A DNA stretch of 64,000 bases, taken from the NCBI GenBank assembly GCA_948474755.1, contig CAOLHI010001238.1, positions 186,001-250,000 on the forward strand, in the 5' to 3' direction. Origin of the DNA: Ctenosaura bakeri (lineage: Eukaryota; Chordata; Lepidosauria; Squamata; Iguanidae). A program made the translations under genes and the position numbers. This document shows positions 45,497 through 56,315 of the stretch, piece by piece (position 1 is the stretch's first letter; each line of letters starts with the position of its first letter). A model generated the notes under the pieces. It was not told where the DNA came from. It worked only from the letters and a program-made list of their open reading frames with translations, and searched no databases.

Positions 45497-45902
45497 AAGC
45501 TGAGCCTCCCTTACCTGAAATACTTGGAACCAAAAGTATTCTATACTTTGGGTTTTCAGAATACCTTTACACCCTGTTCATTTGCTTACTTGTGTTGTGT
45601 ATGAGACACAAGGCTTGAGACAGACTGATGAGCTGTGAAATGGTGGAAATCCAAGCAAAGTGCTCGGCACGAATCCTCACCTCTCACCACTCCAGAGATC
45701 CTCACTCTCTCTCTTTCTTTGCTGCCAGCCACCTGCTTTAGCCTTCAAGATGATAGCTGTGGCATTCCTCAATTCTGAGAGATAAATAAACAAGACCACT
45801 GCAGCTGCTGTATCAAAGGTGGAAGTGGGCAGCTAGTGGTAAAAAGTTTTACATTTTGAAATGTTTCTGGATTTTTGATTTCTGTGTAAGGAAGGCCCAA
45901 CC
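45497..45902. mobile_element. Tigger-type Tc1/mariner MITE
   Basis: It starts TGAGCCTCCCTTACCTGAAAT and ends ATTTCTGTGTAAGGAAGGCCCA, imperfect inverted repeats of about 22 bases. Inside are GGAACCAAAAGTATTCTATA and its counterpart TTTGAAATGTTTCTGGATTT, the layout of Tigger elements beginning TGAGCCTCCCTTATC. No transposase remains. Confidence 0.65.
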
Positions 45903-46121
45903 TTCCCAACACTTGTACTGGCTTTTACGTTGGTGATTCTGCAGCAATCACAATGTAAAAATAGCTTCAGATTCAAGTTTCTTCTTGACAGGAGGATTAT
46001 AAAACAAGATTCATGTCTCCTAAAAAGGAAGCTCTAACCATTCCATCCATTTCTGAGTATGATTAGAAACATATTTCATTGATTTCTAGCCTGAATGTTT
46101 GCAAAATCTTGTGCACATAAG

Positions 46122-46378
46122 GAGCGTGTGCACACTACACAATTATAGCACTTTGATACCACTATAACTGCCATGCTCCATCCTTATGAAATCATGGGAT
46201 TTGCAGTTCTGCAGGATATTTAGATGACTCTGCTAGAGAGCTTTAGTGCTGCAGCTGAGGGAAGAAAAATAGAGAATTCTAAGTATTTACCCAAATTCAA
46301 CCCATGACTTTATAGGACAGAGCCATTGCACTTAAAGTGATATCAAACTGCTGCAATTATTCAGTGTGAATACACCAC
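46122..46378. mobile_element. Palindromic MITE, family D
   Basis: The left arm, CACTACACAATTATAGCACT with TTGATACCACTATAACTGCC, mirrors the right arm, AAAGTGATATCAAACTGCTG with CAATTATTCAGTGTGAATAC. The centre has AAATCATGGGATTTGCAGTT. It matches a repeat type very abundant in iguanian lizards. It encodes no protein. Confidence 0.7.
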
Positions 46379-46605
46379 TCTGTATTTGGAGCACTGACGT
46401 AAAACTACCCAGCTATAACCACTGCTCTTTCAAATAGCAGTGTGATCATTTATTTTAATAGGTTGTAGCTATTATTAAAATAACCTTCAAATGTTGACTC
46501 AAAAAACCTACCACGCTTTGCCAAAAATTGCCCCCAAATTTCTGTCATTACAACTAACATATTGTATTTCTTATCCCATGTACTGTACTTGCCCACTGGT
46601 ATTGT

Positions 46606-46632
46606 TTTGTTTTATTTTATTTTATTTTATTT
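46606..46632. repeat. (TTTTA)n microsatellite
   Basis: About five TTTTA units. Confidence 0.9.
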
Positions 46633-47269
46633 GAACCTGCTGGGTTTTGAGAAATATTAGTGTCAATTTGCTCAAACAAATAAGTGAAGTGAATTCCTCC
46701 CCCCTTCCTTTGATCACTTGTTCTGTTCTTATTAATAAGTACATCAAGCTGAAAGCAGCCTCTCTCATTCTCTCCCTCTCTTTCTTTTCCTTATAGGCTA
46801 AGTGGCAGCTTGCATTGAGTGATTTAAAAGTTCCCAGTTACAAAAAAAGGAAATCTCTTTAACTATTTATAATCGTCTTTGAGTAAACTGTGCTCACATG
46901 TACAAGCAGGATCAAAACAAGACACAACAACTCCCCTCCACACACATACTCTGCCTTGTTAAAAAGTCACAGCTTGTTTTGTTGTGGGTCACATATACCT
47001 CCTCCTGAAAGGACATACTCTTCTATCAAGGACTGTGAAAGTCTCCTTTTTCTTTAAGCGTATGAAATATTTACTTGCTAGGCAGTATCAAGAATACCCA
47101 TTTTCCATAGTGCTGTACCATCCCTTGCCAACAACGTGCTGGTTAATTAAGTGTGACCTAAACCAACTTGACTTGAGCTCGGCATTAAATGCACAAAACC
47201 CATTTGAGCTGACCAGCAGCAGAAGTGGTACTCAGAGAAATTGAAAAGGATTTCTCCCAAATGCTTTCT
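46633..47269. other. Gene-free unique stretch
   Basis: An 86-codon open frame (46984-47244) lies here. It matches no family I know, lacks a clear coding context and is not called as a gene. Confidence 0.35.
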
Positions 47270-47520
47270 ACTTACTTACAGCACTCAAGTAATGACTGAA
47301 GATTAGCATATGACATGACAGATTACATTAAGTCATGTCTTTCCAGCGCTTTATGACAGCGCTATCACATTAGCTTCTTAGCACCAGCACATCGAGGCAT
47401 GCAAACGTTTTCAGACCCTCTTATTCAAATCTACAAGCTGACATGGCAGCCTTGATATGATTATTAGTCATTTGAGAGACTTTAATTCACGTCATCAGAT
47501 AACAGGTTTTGCTAAAAGGG
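47270..47520. other. Candidate conserved non-coding element
   Basis: This is non-repetitive, balanced-composition DNA with many developmental transcription-factor-like words (GATTACATTA, ATTAGTCATTTG, TTTAATTCACGTCATC, GCTATCACATTAGC). It looks unlike the surrounding repeat-derived DNA. The impression is from composition only. Confidence 0.3.
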
Positions 47521-48224
47521 TAGAGAAACTGTCTGCTTTTAATGAAGCCCTAAAAAAAAAAAGACCCTCAAAAACCATCTTTGCTCTTTCGACTTCCATT
47601 TTGACTTCATTGACAAGATCCCCACCCCACCCCCAAGAATAAACTTGAACTGAATTACTAAGCAGGCATCCGGGACGGAGGGGATCAGACAAGGAATGAC
47701 CAGCTCTGTTTAAAACTAGCCAGCTATTTGCTCCTTCTCCTTTCTTAAGCTGAACTGGGTAGTTTCCTTAAGGAAAAACAAACAGGGCTCCAAGAAAGAG
47801 ATGGACCAAAGAAGACAGGGCAGGAGTCTGCGAGGAGCTGTAATAGCATAGCTGTTCCAAAGACCTGAGTTCCTGTCTGGCTCTGAAGTACACCTTGCTA
47901 TAAAGGGGGTGAACTGATGGTGTCTGGTGAGACATAACAAATAAAATGTTTGGCATGGATGAAGATCATTAGGGTTTGTGGTGTTGTATTTTCTTCCCAT
48001 TAAGCTGGCTCTGCAGTGCGTAGTTGTTCTGTTTTACAGCACTTAGCTGCCAATAGATAATCTCTATTACAAAATACACAAGACCTAACTCCACATTTGG
48101 CAAGCGGTGCGGTCTGTTTCAAAGCAGGAAGTGCCTGATTTGGTTTGTGGAGTCAATAGAGGAGGGAGGGAAGATGGGTGTGAGAGATATGTGGAAAAGT
48201 TTGTTGAGAACGTTGTAGCACTGA

Positions 48225-48400
48225 AGGACTTGCATGGACACAACATCAGAGACCATCTAGTTCAACCTCTGCTACCTCTGACAGGTAGCCATTAAACATC
48301 TACTGAAAGACCTCTAACAAGGAGAGTCAGTCTCTTCCATGGCTGAACAGCTCAGACAGTCAGAAAGTTTCTGGCCTGTATTTGTATGAATGTCAGTTCC
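48225..48400 (-). mobile_element. CR1-type LINE 3' end fragment, antisense
   Basis: GACCATCTAGTTCAACCTCT, CTGACAGGTAGCCATTAAAC and AGTCAGAAAGTTTCTGGCCT are the reverse complement of CR1 3' end blocks in order, diverged from the copy at 32480-34011. Confidence 0.7.
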
Positions 48401-49556
48401 CCTCAAGCCACAGTGGCTTTCTACTGATGTCAGCTGAAGAATGTAGAACTCTTTCTGTTTCACAGCAAGTGTCTACACACCAGTGTGCTTGTATCTCTTT
48501 GCCTCATTAATTTCCCATCTCTTATAAAACCAGTTCTTCAAATGCATATTTCAGCCTTCCTTATGCTTCTTAATTTTTCTCTCTCTCTAATTGGATTTAT
48601 GACTGAATACTTTAATTTATTCATCATTTAGTTTTTGCAATTGCGTAGGGTAATTTAAAATGTTACTTTAGATGATTCTTTATAGTGTTCTGGGAAAAGA
48701 ATTGTGCAAGAGATGCCATGCAAAATCAAGTTTTCTGCATCATATTGTAAAATGATTTCCTGCTCCCTCCTTCTCAATGAAATATAAAATATTGATTACA
48801 TTCTATGCTAACAGCATCAAGAGGTGCACATCATCATCATCATCATCATCATCATCATTATTGATGTTATTGTTATTCCTTACTAATGGATTTTACACTA
48901 TCAGTGATCCAGATTCTATCATAGAATCCAAGTTTCAGTGAGATACCACCCAATAATGTGGCCTGCTCTAAGTAGTGTCACTTTCTGTAATTGTGGTATT
49001 GTGAGTCTGTCTATTGTGGCTTCATTTAGATGGTTTGTTAGTCAGTTTGGAGGAAGAGGACTGGTTCTTTGCCTTATAGTCCTAAAACTTACTAAACTTT
49101 TAATAATGCATATTATTAATCCATGGAACTGCTTGCCCATTGCCAGAAGATGACTGTGACTGGAGGTTTTAGCACTTGAGATTTATGTGATTGTATTAAG
49201 ATCTTCTGTCATATCATGGAAAATGCTGTTATTTGACCATATAAACACTATGCTCACTGCTAATTTGGTGCCACTGTTTGGTGCAGTGGTTCTGGATCTT
49301 CCTTGTAAAAGGTATTCTTCATTAACCTTGTTGTCAGTATAAAGCTGCTAGGAAAAAACAAAGATGCATTTGCTTGATATGTTATGTATCCATCATCACT
49401 AAGTCAGGAATAAATTTTGTTAGTTCGATTGTGCTGTGTTTTGTGTTGCTTCCTCATTTTCTTGTTATAGGAACTGAGGTGATTACGAGGCAGAGAGTGT
49501 ACTTTGTAATACAGGTCGATCTGAGGATTAGGATAGGGTTTTTGTTTTTGTTTTTT
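48401..49556. other. Gene-free AT-rich stretch
   Basis: No gene or transposon was seen apart from the CAT array. Confidence 0.4.
48829..48860. repeat. (CAT)n microsatellite
   Basis: About nine CAT/ATC units. Confidence 0.9.
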
Positions 49557-49608
49557 AAAAGATAGTTGTTACAATTGAACAATTAAAGATAGTTGTTACA
49601 ATTGAAAA
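49557..49608 (+). repeat. Tandem duplication, two units of about 26 bp
   Basis: AAAGATAGTTGTTACAATTG plus AA is present twice in succession, nearly identical, immediately upstream of the MITE at 49619. Confidence 0.85.
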
Positions 49609-49618
49609 TTAAGAGTTT

Positions 49619-49820
49619 GGCCATTTCCGCAAGACATTGTTCTCGTGCTATTATTCCACTTTCAACATCCTGTGGGATCCTGGGGTTTGTAGTTTACTGA
49701 GACCAAAGAGCTCTCTGGCTGAGAATTCTGAATACCCTTTGCTAAACTGCAAACCTCAGGATTCCATAGGATGTTGAAAGTGGAATAATAGCACTATAAC
49801 AGTGCAGTATGGAAATGGCC
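49619..49820. mobile_element. Palindromic 200-bp MITE, family A
   Basis: The 202-bp element runs from GGCCATTTCCGCA to TATGGAAATGGCC, flanked by TTT (49616-49618) and TTA (49821-49823). The arms CTTTCAACATCCTGTGGGAT and ATCC...GGATGTTGAAAG pair across the centre, CAAAGAGCTCTCTGGCTGAG. It is the best-preserved family A copy and ties this family's termini to the longer B elements. Confidence 0.88.
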
Positions 49821-49823
49821 TTA

Positions 49824-50995
49824 CTTTTGAAATGCAACTGCAATGGAGAATAATTACTTTGGAGGAGTCATACTATAATTGTCACTAATTGCTTTTAAAA
49901 TAACTTTCCAAGACTTGAGCAGATCATAGAATAAGTTTCTAGCATCATGACACTCTTCAGTGTTTGACTTGTAGTTTTGGAATTTGGATGACAGCTTATA
50001 TAACAAGTAACTTGAAATGGGGGAGGGAGGAGATAGACATATAGATAAGCCAGCTGGACCCAAGAATCTCCCACCCCAGGCAAATAGCTATCAAGGGGCC
50101 TCTTTTGTCTGTTAGAAAGAAAAGAAGTCACAGTGCCTGGTATGTCCTATTAACTACTAACATACCTGTATAAATGGAACCCAACTGTTGAGATTTCTCT
50201 AGGCTCATTTTTCCCCCTTCTACTCTGCCCTGAATTGGATTATTTTATATATATAACAATATCTTGGCTGATGGAGGCTATGTAACTAAGCCAACATTAT
50301 GAAGGGCTATCTTCTCATGATACAGCTATTGTTGCAGAGCTACTGCAGCCATGTTCTGCAGTAAAATGTCACCCATAGCATCTGACAAACATTGGCACCA
50401 GCAAAATGATAAAAGATCAATCCAAAGTGTGTCTCCCAAATTGTTTGCTCCAACATATTTATCCTGCAAGTGTGCACTAAAGACAGTAGGCACTTTGAAT
50501 CCCTTTGTGGAAAATGGACTGCTCAGCTTGGGCCATTTCACAAGACAAAGAGTCTGAATCAGAACTTTGGTTTAGAATATTCAAGGCTTTGTTATTTCTT
50601 CCCATTGTTGTGCAGAAGCAAAAGAACAAACAACTGTAACCTTTATTTTTTTAAAAAAGTACTTTTTGACAGAATTGGATACCATCTGCAACACATAACA
50701 TCAGTTTAGAAGACCATATACATGAGACTAATATCTATTAAAACAGTCACTATAAAATTTATTATATAAAATTCATAATTCTAGATAGACCTGCTGAAAG
50801 TATGTCTTTGAATTCTTTACCATGAAACATAAAACTGCTTATAAGATATTTAATGTTGTTGTAGCCAGTTTATAGTTCATCATTATTTCTCTACCTCATT
50901 CATATGAGCCCTTAAAAACAATGGAACCTTGGAGATATTACCGTCCTCATATCCCACACCATATCAAGACAGATTAAAAATGTTGTGAAAGTTCT
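49824..50995. other. Gene-free unique stretch
   Basis: No recognised gene or transposon. Confidence 0.4.
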
Positions 50996-51068
50996 CTTCC
51001 TTCCTTCCTTCCTTCCTTCCTTCCTTCCTTCCTTCCTTCCTTCCTTCCTTCCTTCCTTTCCTTTCCTT
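50996..51068. repeat. (TTCC)n microsatellite, about 16 units
   Basis: Near-perfect TTCC array ending in TTTCC variants. Confidence 0.95.
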
Positions 51069-51795
51069 CCACTGCTCGTTTCAGAGTGAGAATAGGAACC
51101 ATAGCTCATCAAGTGAAGAGGAAGCCGCAGAGGTAGCAAGACCAAGGTTTTCAAAATCACACTCCCTGGTGACTTGACTAAAGCTGGGTTCTCTATTATA
51201 CACTGGTAGGAAGAGCTGTCCTGCTCTCTCCTGTACCAGGCAATGAGAGACAAAGTGCCAGGAAGTCTGGTTCAGATAGTAGAGATTCTACATACCAAAT
51301 AGGCTTGGGAAGTCAAAAAGCAGCAGCATCTGGAGCTAGATAGCCAGGTCTTGGGGTGCCTCATGAAGTCACAGAGAATTGCTGTACTTCTCCTGGCATC
51401 TAGGTGAAGAGACAGACATATCTCATAGTGAGCAGCACTGGAGGGGGAACAGTTTGATTTTTTTAAAAAAATCTGAGGTAGGTTTACGGGCTGAACACCC
51501 ATCTCCATCCATTCTCAACTGATATCAGGGCTCTCCGGTTTAGTTTAATGGCTGTTGCATTTGTGAATTATTGATGCATATTTGTGGAATATTTGTGAAA
51601 GACTGATATTGATGAAATATTGATGCACCAAAAAGACAGGTGTGAGGGAAGGAAAGATAGTGTGTGAATGTCCTCAGCCCCAGCATGGGAGGGAGTGGAC
51701 TACTGATGTTGTACCTCTGGGGCCTTCCTTTTGTGCAAGCCCTGCTGGACAGCTTGTGGGTGCATTGACCTCATCCCTCTTTACACAATTAGCTG
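51069..51795. other. Gene-free unique stretch
   Basis: No recognised element before the LTR. Confidence 0.4.
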
Positions 51796-52216
51796 ATACT
51801 GTAACTTCTGCCCTGGCACGGTAGGTGAGGACCCCCAGATATCATTTTGATATCAGCTAATTCGGCCTTAGCTGGACCTGCTTTCAGTCACCTCACTCCA
51901 CATGTTTGCGAGGTTCTCCGGACAAGCACGGACATGAGTGTGGCCGCTAATTGTTTTCACATTCCAGACTCTTTTGAGGCCAGCAACCCAAGCTTCACTC
52001 CTAGCTTCAGGGAACTTCCACTTGCAAACTTCATGATAGCTGCGCAGCTCTCAGCAGAGCCAGTCCGGTAAACAAGACACTTACATACTGACCAGACTAT
52101 TGTCGTCGAGTGTTAAGCTCATCATGTTAAATTTGACCTTTCCAGATCCTTTGTCCAGCGCCAAAACTCCCTTTGTTCTCACCTGGTTTGCCATAGCCAG
52201 TAGGCACAAACTCCCC

Positions 52217-52224
52217 TATAAAAA
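52217..52224 (+). promoter_or_regulatory. TATA box of LTR copy 6
   Basis: TATAAAAA, 240 bases before AATAAA. Confidence 0.6.
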
Positions 52225-52456
52225 CCCCACATTTCCAAACGGTCTTTGGACTACTTTCGACTGCCATCCTGCCCTGCTGCTGGTCGTCTAAGGAAACTCC
52301 CCTCAGCCAGCCACACTGAGCTTTCTTCTTCAGAACCCCATCTCTCTTTCGCCAGGACAACAAGACCAGGTGTCGTATTGCCTACCCTTAAGCTCTCCAA
52401 TTCTGTTTCCCAGTTAGTTAGTATGTGTGTGTGTTATTTATTTTCTGTTGTTTCTC

Positions 52457-52462
52457 AATAAA
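52457..52462 (+). terminator. Polyadenylation signal of LTR copy 6
   Basis: AATAAA at the family position. Confidence 0.6.
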
Positions 52463-52662
52463 ACTGTTATTTTGGTTACTTTAAACTGGCATGCCTGTTC
52501 CCTGACCTGAAGTCATAGACATTGAGTTTCAAGATCTTTGCAAAGTTACCCTGCCTCTCGTTAGCCGAGATAGTGCTCCAGCTAATTTTTCCCCAATTGG
52601 TATTTTATTTGGCAATCTGGGTGCCCCTCCTGGGACCCCCCCAAAACACAGGGTAACAATAT

Positions 52663-53612
52663 CCACCTCCCAAACTTTGCTTCACCATCATCTGTGACTG
52701 CAACAAGGCCTGCCCTCCGGCCTCAGATTTAGGCCTTGAAATCTCAAGGACTGGAACGCTGAAGATATGGCAATCCTAACTAGGACACCAGGCAGACATC
52801 TTCTGATTGTGCTTCTGAAGCCATTTTTGGAACCCTTGAGCAATGTTGTTTCCTCCGTTGCCCCAGAACATAAAATGCTGTAAAAACAGTGGAATATGTT
52901 CTGATAAATTCTTTAAGTCTCTTCTACTTCCTTCCCTAGGGTTTTAAATAAAAAAGGTGAGACCTGTTACAATACCCTGGCTGGAAGCTAGAGTTATCAG
53001 TCACAAAACTGAAATTCTTTTCCCTGTTCCCCTCTGAACATTTTTTTATGTGGACAACGTTGTGGGAAATGTATCATTTTTCAAAGACATTTCTTTGTGT
53101 TCTTCCAGATCCCTGAACTGGGCCCTCAGTTTCAGAAAGAATCTGATTTGGTTTGAGCCAGTTTGGAGGACAATTTTGTTACTTTGAATAAACCCTTAAC
53201 CTTTCCAAAGTGGCCTGCTTCACTTGTGATCACTTGTGATTAACCTGAACGGAGTGTCCACTTAAAGTTTATGTGATACATAATAGATTTTTTTTAAAAA
53301 GTAGAGGACTATTTTTGCAATATATATAACTGTCATACCAATACTTAGAATATTTACTGGAATTCTTTAAATCAGAATTACTTTAGAATGAGAACTAGAA
53401 TGAGAACAACATTTTCATTTTGAACCCCTAAGTCCCCTCCACCCCCTCAATAGGAAATATGAGTGCTGCACCAAGAACAACTTGATGAATAGAAACTGAA
53501 CTGAGAGAGATTAGCTAAGAGCCATATAAGTGACATTTGTATCATTCCCCCTCCCTTCTTCTAAATGAGCATTGGATCAAGATTAGCACTTCCACAAATG
53601 GAAAAGCTCCTT
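52663..53612. other. Gene-free unique stretch
   Basis: No gene seen. GATCACTTGTGATCACTTG-type words form a small direct repeat near 53225. Confidence 0.4.
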
Positions 53613-53909
53613 GTATGGATATACCTCAGTTAGCAAAGCAGATGTCTTCCTGGGAATTATTTCTTTAACAGAAAATGTGGTAGTAAAGGAAAAAATAATA
53701 TGGAAGGAAAAGGAATAAGTTCTTACACCACAGGAAAAAAGAGTGATTCCACATGTTTTAGGAAAATTTTTGTCCAAAACTGACAATGTGCAAATACAAA
53801 ATGAAACAACCAAGTAAGATTATGCATTTTGGTGGCCAAACTTAAAGATCTATGCTTTTTTAACATACGGAGAGAGGAGGCAGACTTACCTGCCCATCCC
53901 TTTTCTTTG
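53613..53909 (-). pseudogene. Tigger/pogo-like transposon relic X, part 1
   Basis: The left edge, TATGGATATACCTCAGTTAG with CAAAG, resembles a Tigger terminus and matches the edge of relic Y at 55086. On the minus strand a frame contains KKHRSLSLATKM (about 53857-53825), similar to the start of a CENP-B/Tigger DNA-binding helix-turn-helix. A frameshift then moves the homologous protein track into another frame (VVSFCICTLSVLDKNFPKTC). The copy is split by the MITE at 53910 and resumes at 54112. It is dead. Confidence 0.5.
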
Positions 53910-54111
53910 GGCCTTTCCACACTACATTGTTATAGAACTATTATTTCACTTTCAACATCCTATGGAATCCTGGGGTTTGCAGTTTAGGGAGAGGCATTTA
54001 GAATTCTCAGCCAGAGAGCTCTTTGGCCTCAGTAAACTGCAAACCCCAGAATTCCACAGGACATTGAAAGTGGAAAAACAGCAATATAAACACTATAGTA
54101 CAGAACTGCCC
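53910..54111. mobile_element. Palindromic 200-bp MITE, family A, inside relic X
   Basis: GGCCTTTCCACACTACATTG starts the element. The arms CACTTTCAACATCCTATGGA and TTCCACAGGACATTGAAAGT pair, and the right end (CAGAACTGCCC) is decayed. Sequence on either side joins to match relic Y, so the MITE inserted into the older transposon. Confidence 0.82.
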
Positions 54112-54310
54112 TATGTGTTTTCCTGTTCATTCATGCTCAGTAAGGAATCCTGGAGGTAGCTACTGTTTACCTTGCCAGTTATAGGCAGTCACAATTAGCT
54201 ATAATAAGATTGGTTAGCATAAAATTCCCATTCTTTTTCAGAATTTATTGTATTGTTAAGTGCAGACACCTTGCTTTAACCTGACACTGGAAGTCTGTGT
54301 CTCTCCAGAT
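54112..54310 (-). pseudogene. Tigger-like relic X, part 2
   Basis: CATGCTCAGTAAGGAATCCT, TTTACCTTGCCAGTTATAGG and TTATTGTATTGTTAAGTGCA line up with CATGCTCAGTAAGTAATGCT, TTTACCTTGCCTATTATATG and TTATTGTATTGTTGCTACTG of relic Y (55516-55640). Confidence 0.5.
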
Positions 54311-54492
54311 CTTCTTCAATGAAGGAACTGATAATTAGCAAAGGCTCCTCCTATGTGAAGACAAAAGTGGTAACTTTTTGTGATTCCTTCTTCACTTTTC
54401 AGCCCCACTCAAGCATGCCATAGTGATTTGGAGCAATGATTTGCAACCATTTAGATGCTAAGTTCCACCATCCACCTTGTTAAAAACAACTA

Positions 54493-54694
54493 GAGCCATT
54501 TCCGCTCTACACTGTTATAGTGCTATTATTCCACTTTTGACATCCTATGGAATTCTGGGGTTTGTAGTTTACTGAGGGCCAAAGAGCTCTCTGGCTGAGA
54601 ATTCTAAACACATCTCCCTAAACTGCAAACCCCAGGATTCCACAGGATGTTCAAAGTGGAATAATAGTACCAGAACAGTAGGGCGTAAATGGCC
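54493..54694. mobile_element. Palindromic 200-bp MITE, family A
   Basis: The element runs from GAGCCATTTCCGCTCTACAC to GCGTAAATGGCC. The arms TTCCACTTTTGACATCCTAT and CACAGGATGTTCAAAGTGGA pair, and the centre GCCAAAGAGCTCTCTGGCTG is conserved. Confidence 0.85.
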
Positions 54695-54769
54695 AACAAC
54701 AACAACTATGGTCCCACCATGATAAAAACAAAAATCTCACTTTTCCTAAGAAGGACATTTATATGTTTT

Positions 54770-54897
54770 ATAATTTTATATACCATTTGATGTTTTAATT
54801 GTTTACACACTTTTAATTTTTTATCCTTTTGGAAGCTGCTGTGGGTCTCACCTTGGGAGAAAAGGTATCACATAAATTCAATAAATAAATAAATAGC
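54770..54897 (+). mobile_element. L2-like LINE 3' tail
   Basis: TTTTGGAAGCTGCTGTGGGT, then AAATTCAATAAATAAATAAA, is a diverged L2-type end. Confidence 0.5.
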
Positions 54898-55085
54898 AGG
54901 AATTCTATTAATATATTTCACTTTTACAGTCTGTTATAAAGGCATAAAAATGCAGCCATATTGTTGAGAGCTGGGCACACACAAAATAACAATTTCTGCT
55001 GTAATGGAAAATTGTAGTTATACTGCTGGGGATAAATTTTACTACAACAGTAATTGTAAAATGCAAAGAATATAAATTAAAGACT

Positions 55086-55680
55086 GCAGCATAGGCATAC
55101 ATCAATTAACAAAGATGTGTTTTTGGACATGACTTGATTCATAGACAATCTGGTCCCAGAGGCAGAAATAGCATGGAAGGAATAGTCATAGGTTGCTACA
55201 CCACAAAATAGAAGAGTTGTTCAACATGTTTCCACAAACTTCTTATTCAAAAGTAACATTATGCACATGTGAAATGAAACAACCAGGTCAGGTAAGCCTT
55301 GCATAAGTAAAGAAACACATTTTGAATTTTCTGGAAACTTCTTGAAAGCTTCTTCCAATGCATCTTGGGATGATTTTTTTTTTCTTACAACAAACTCAAC
55401 TTTTCTTACGATTTCCATTTTGGTGGCAAAACTTATAGACCTATGCTTTATCTGGGTAGCTGGTGAGGCAGGCTGTTCTGTTTTCCCCTTTGGTTTCTGT
55501 CTTGCTCCCTCACACATGCTCAGTAAGTAATGCTGGAGACAGCTATTTACCTTGCCTATTATATGTAAGCGTGCACAGCTAGAGTGGAATCCTGTTCTTT
55601 CTGATGTCAAGCTTTATTGTATTGTTGCTACTGCAACCAAAGACTGAAAGTATGTCTTACTCCAACCTGCCTTCACCATC
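55086..55680 (-). pseudogene. Tigger/pogo-like transposon relic Y
   Basis: The left edge, CATAGGCATACATCAATTAAC, resembles the TIR region of Tigger elements. On the minus strand a 129-codon frame (55610-55221) contains KHRSISFATKMEIVRKVE at residues about 55-72, close to the N-terminal helix-turn-helix of CENP-B/Tigger transposases. The following residues do not extend into a recognisable catalytic DDE domain, so the element is internally deleted. Relic X shares both flanks and protein fragments. A host gene related to jerky or CENP-B is less likely, because a second copy lies 1.5 kb away and transposon-like edges are present. Confidence 0.5.
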
Positions 55681-56108
55681 TGCAAAAAACCAAACCAAAC
55701 CAAACACAAACAAACCTTCCAGCTAGACAGAAGACAAGAAGGAGATAGGTGGGCTCAGTTCTCGTATAAAGATTTTGTAAAAAGGAACTTCTTTATCAGA
55801 GGCTTTGTTAACTAGACCTGTAATATTATACGGAATATTGTTTATTGCTGTTACTAATAAACAGTGTTAGTCTACTACTGTATCCCACCAGTGGTACATG
55901 TGGATTTCCTAGCCAGTTAGAACAGACTTTCGATAGGTACAAGGTAGCTGCTGAGGGAGAAAAAATCAGCAAAAAACACCACAAAACAAAAACAAAACAA
56001 AAAACACCCTCCTTCTTTTGTCCTCTCAGCGTATCCTTGAAATAGCTAAGATCTTTTGCGTTCCAACTGGGTTTGCACAGGACAACAGCCTGGTGAAGCA
56101 ATGTCCTT
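55681..56108. other. Gene-free AT-rich stretch
   Basis: It contains ACCAAACCAAACC and AAAACAAAACA words only. Confidence 0.4.
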
Positions 56109-56315
56109 TGTTGTTGTTATTTGCATCAAGTCAATTTTCTCTTACAACAATCCAATCGTAAGATTTTCGCAGTGAGATATGTTCTGATGGGGCTTGGCAA
56201 GGCTGAAAGTGTGTGACTCATCCAAATTCACCCTGTGGCTTTCCATGGCTTACTGGGGATTCAGAGTCTGGTTTCTTGGAGTCCTAGTCCAACATTCAAA
56301 CCACTACACTGGCCC
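56109..56315 (-). mobile_element. tRNA-derived SINE, antisense
   Basis: In plus order: GTTGTTGTTATTTGCATCAA, CTGATGGGGCTTGGCAAGGC, GTGGCTTTCCATGGCTTACT, then TCCAACATTCAAACCACTAC. It ends with the reversed tRNA head and is diverged from the 4582 copy. Confidence 0.75.

Larger units (their letters stand above)
51800..52658 (+). mobile_element. Solo LTR, copy 6, TSD ATAC/ATAT
   Basis: The 859-bp copy starts TGTAACTTCTG (mutated TGTTAC) and ends ACAGGGTAACA. The flanks are ATAC (51796-51799) and ATAT (52659-52662), a 4-bp duplication with one change. TATAAAAA lies at 52217-52224 and AATAAA at 52457-52462. It aligns with copy 1 (TTTTGATATCA, GGACAAGCACGGACATGA, CTCTCGTTAGC) with moderate divergence. 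Confidence 0.88.

Noticed and set aside
46984..47244. 86-codon open frame
   Set aside because: No family resemblance, no supporting splice or promoter context; expected by chance in AT-rich DNA.
55221..55610. Functional jerky/CENP-B-like host gene
   Set aside because: Only an N-terminal helix-turn-helix fragment remains, a broken second copy is close by, and the edges look like a Tigger transposon.
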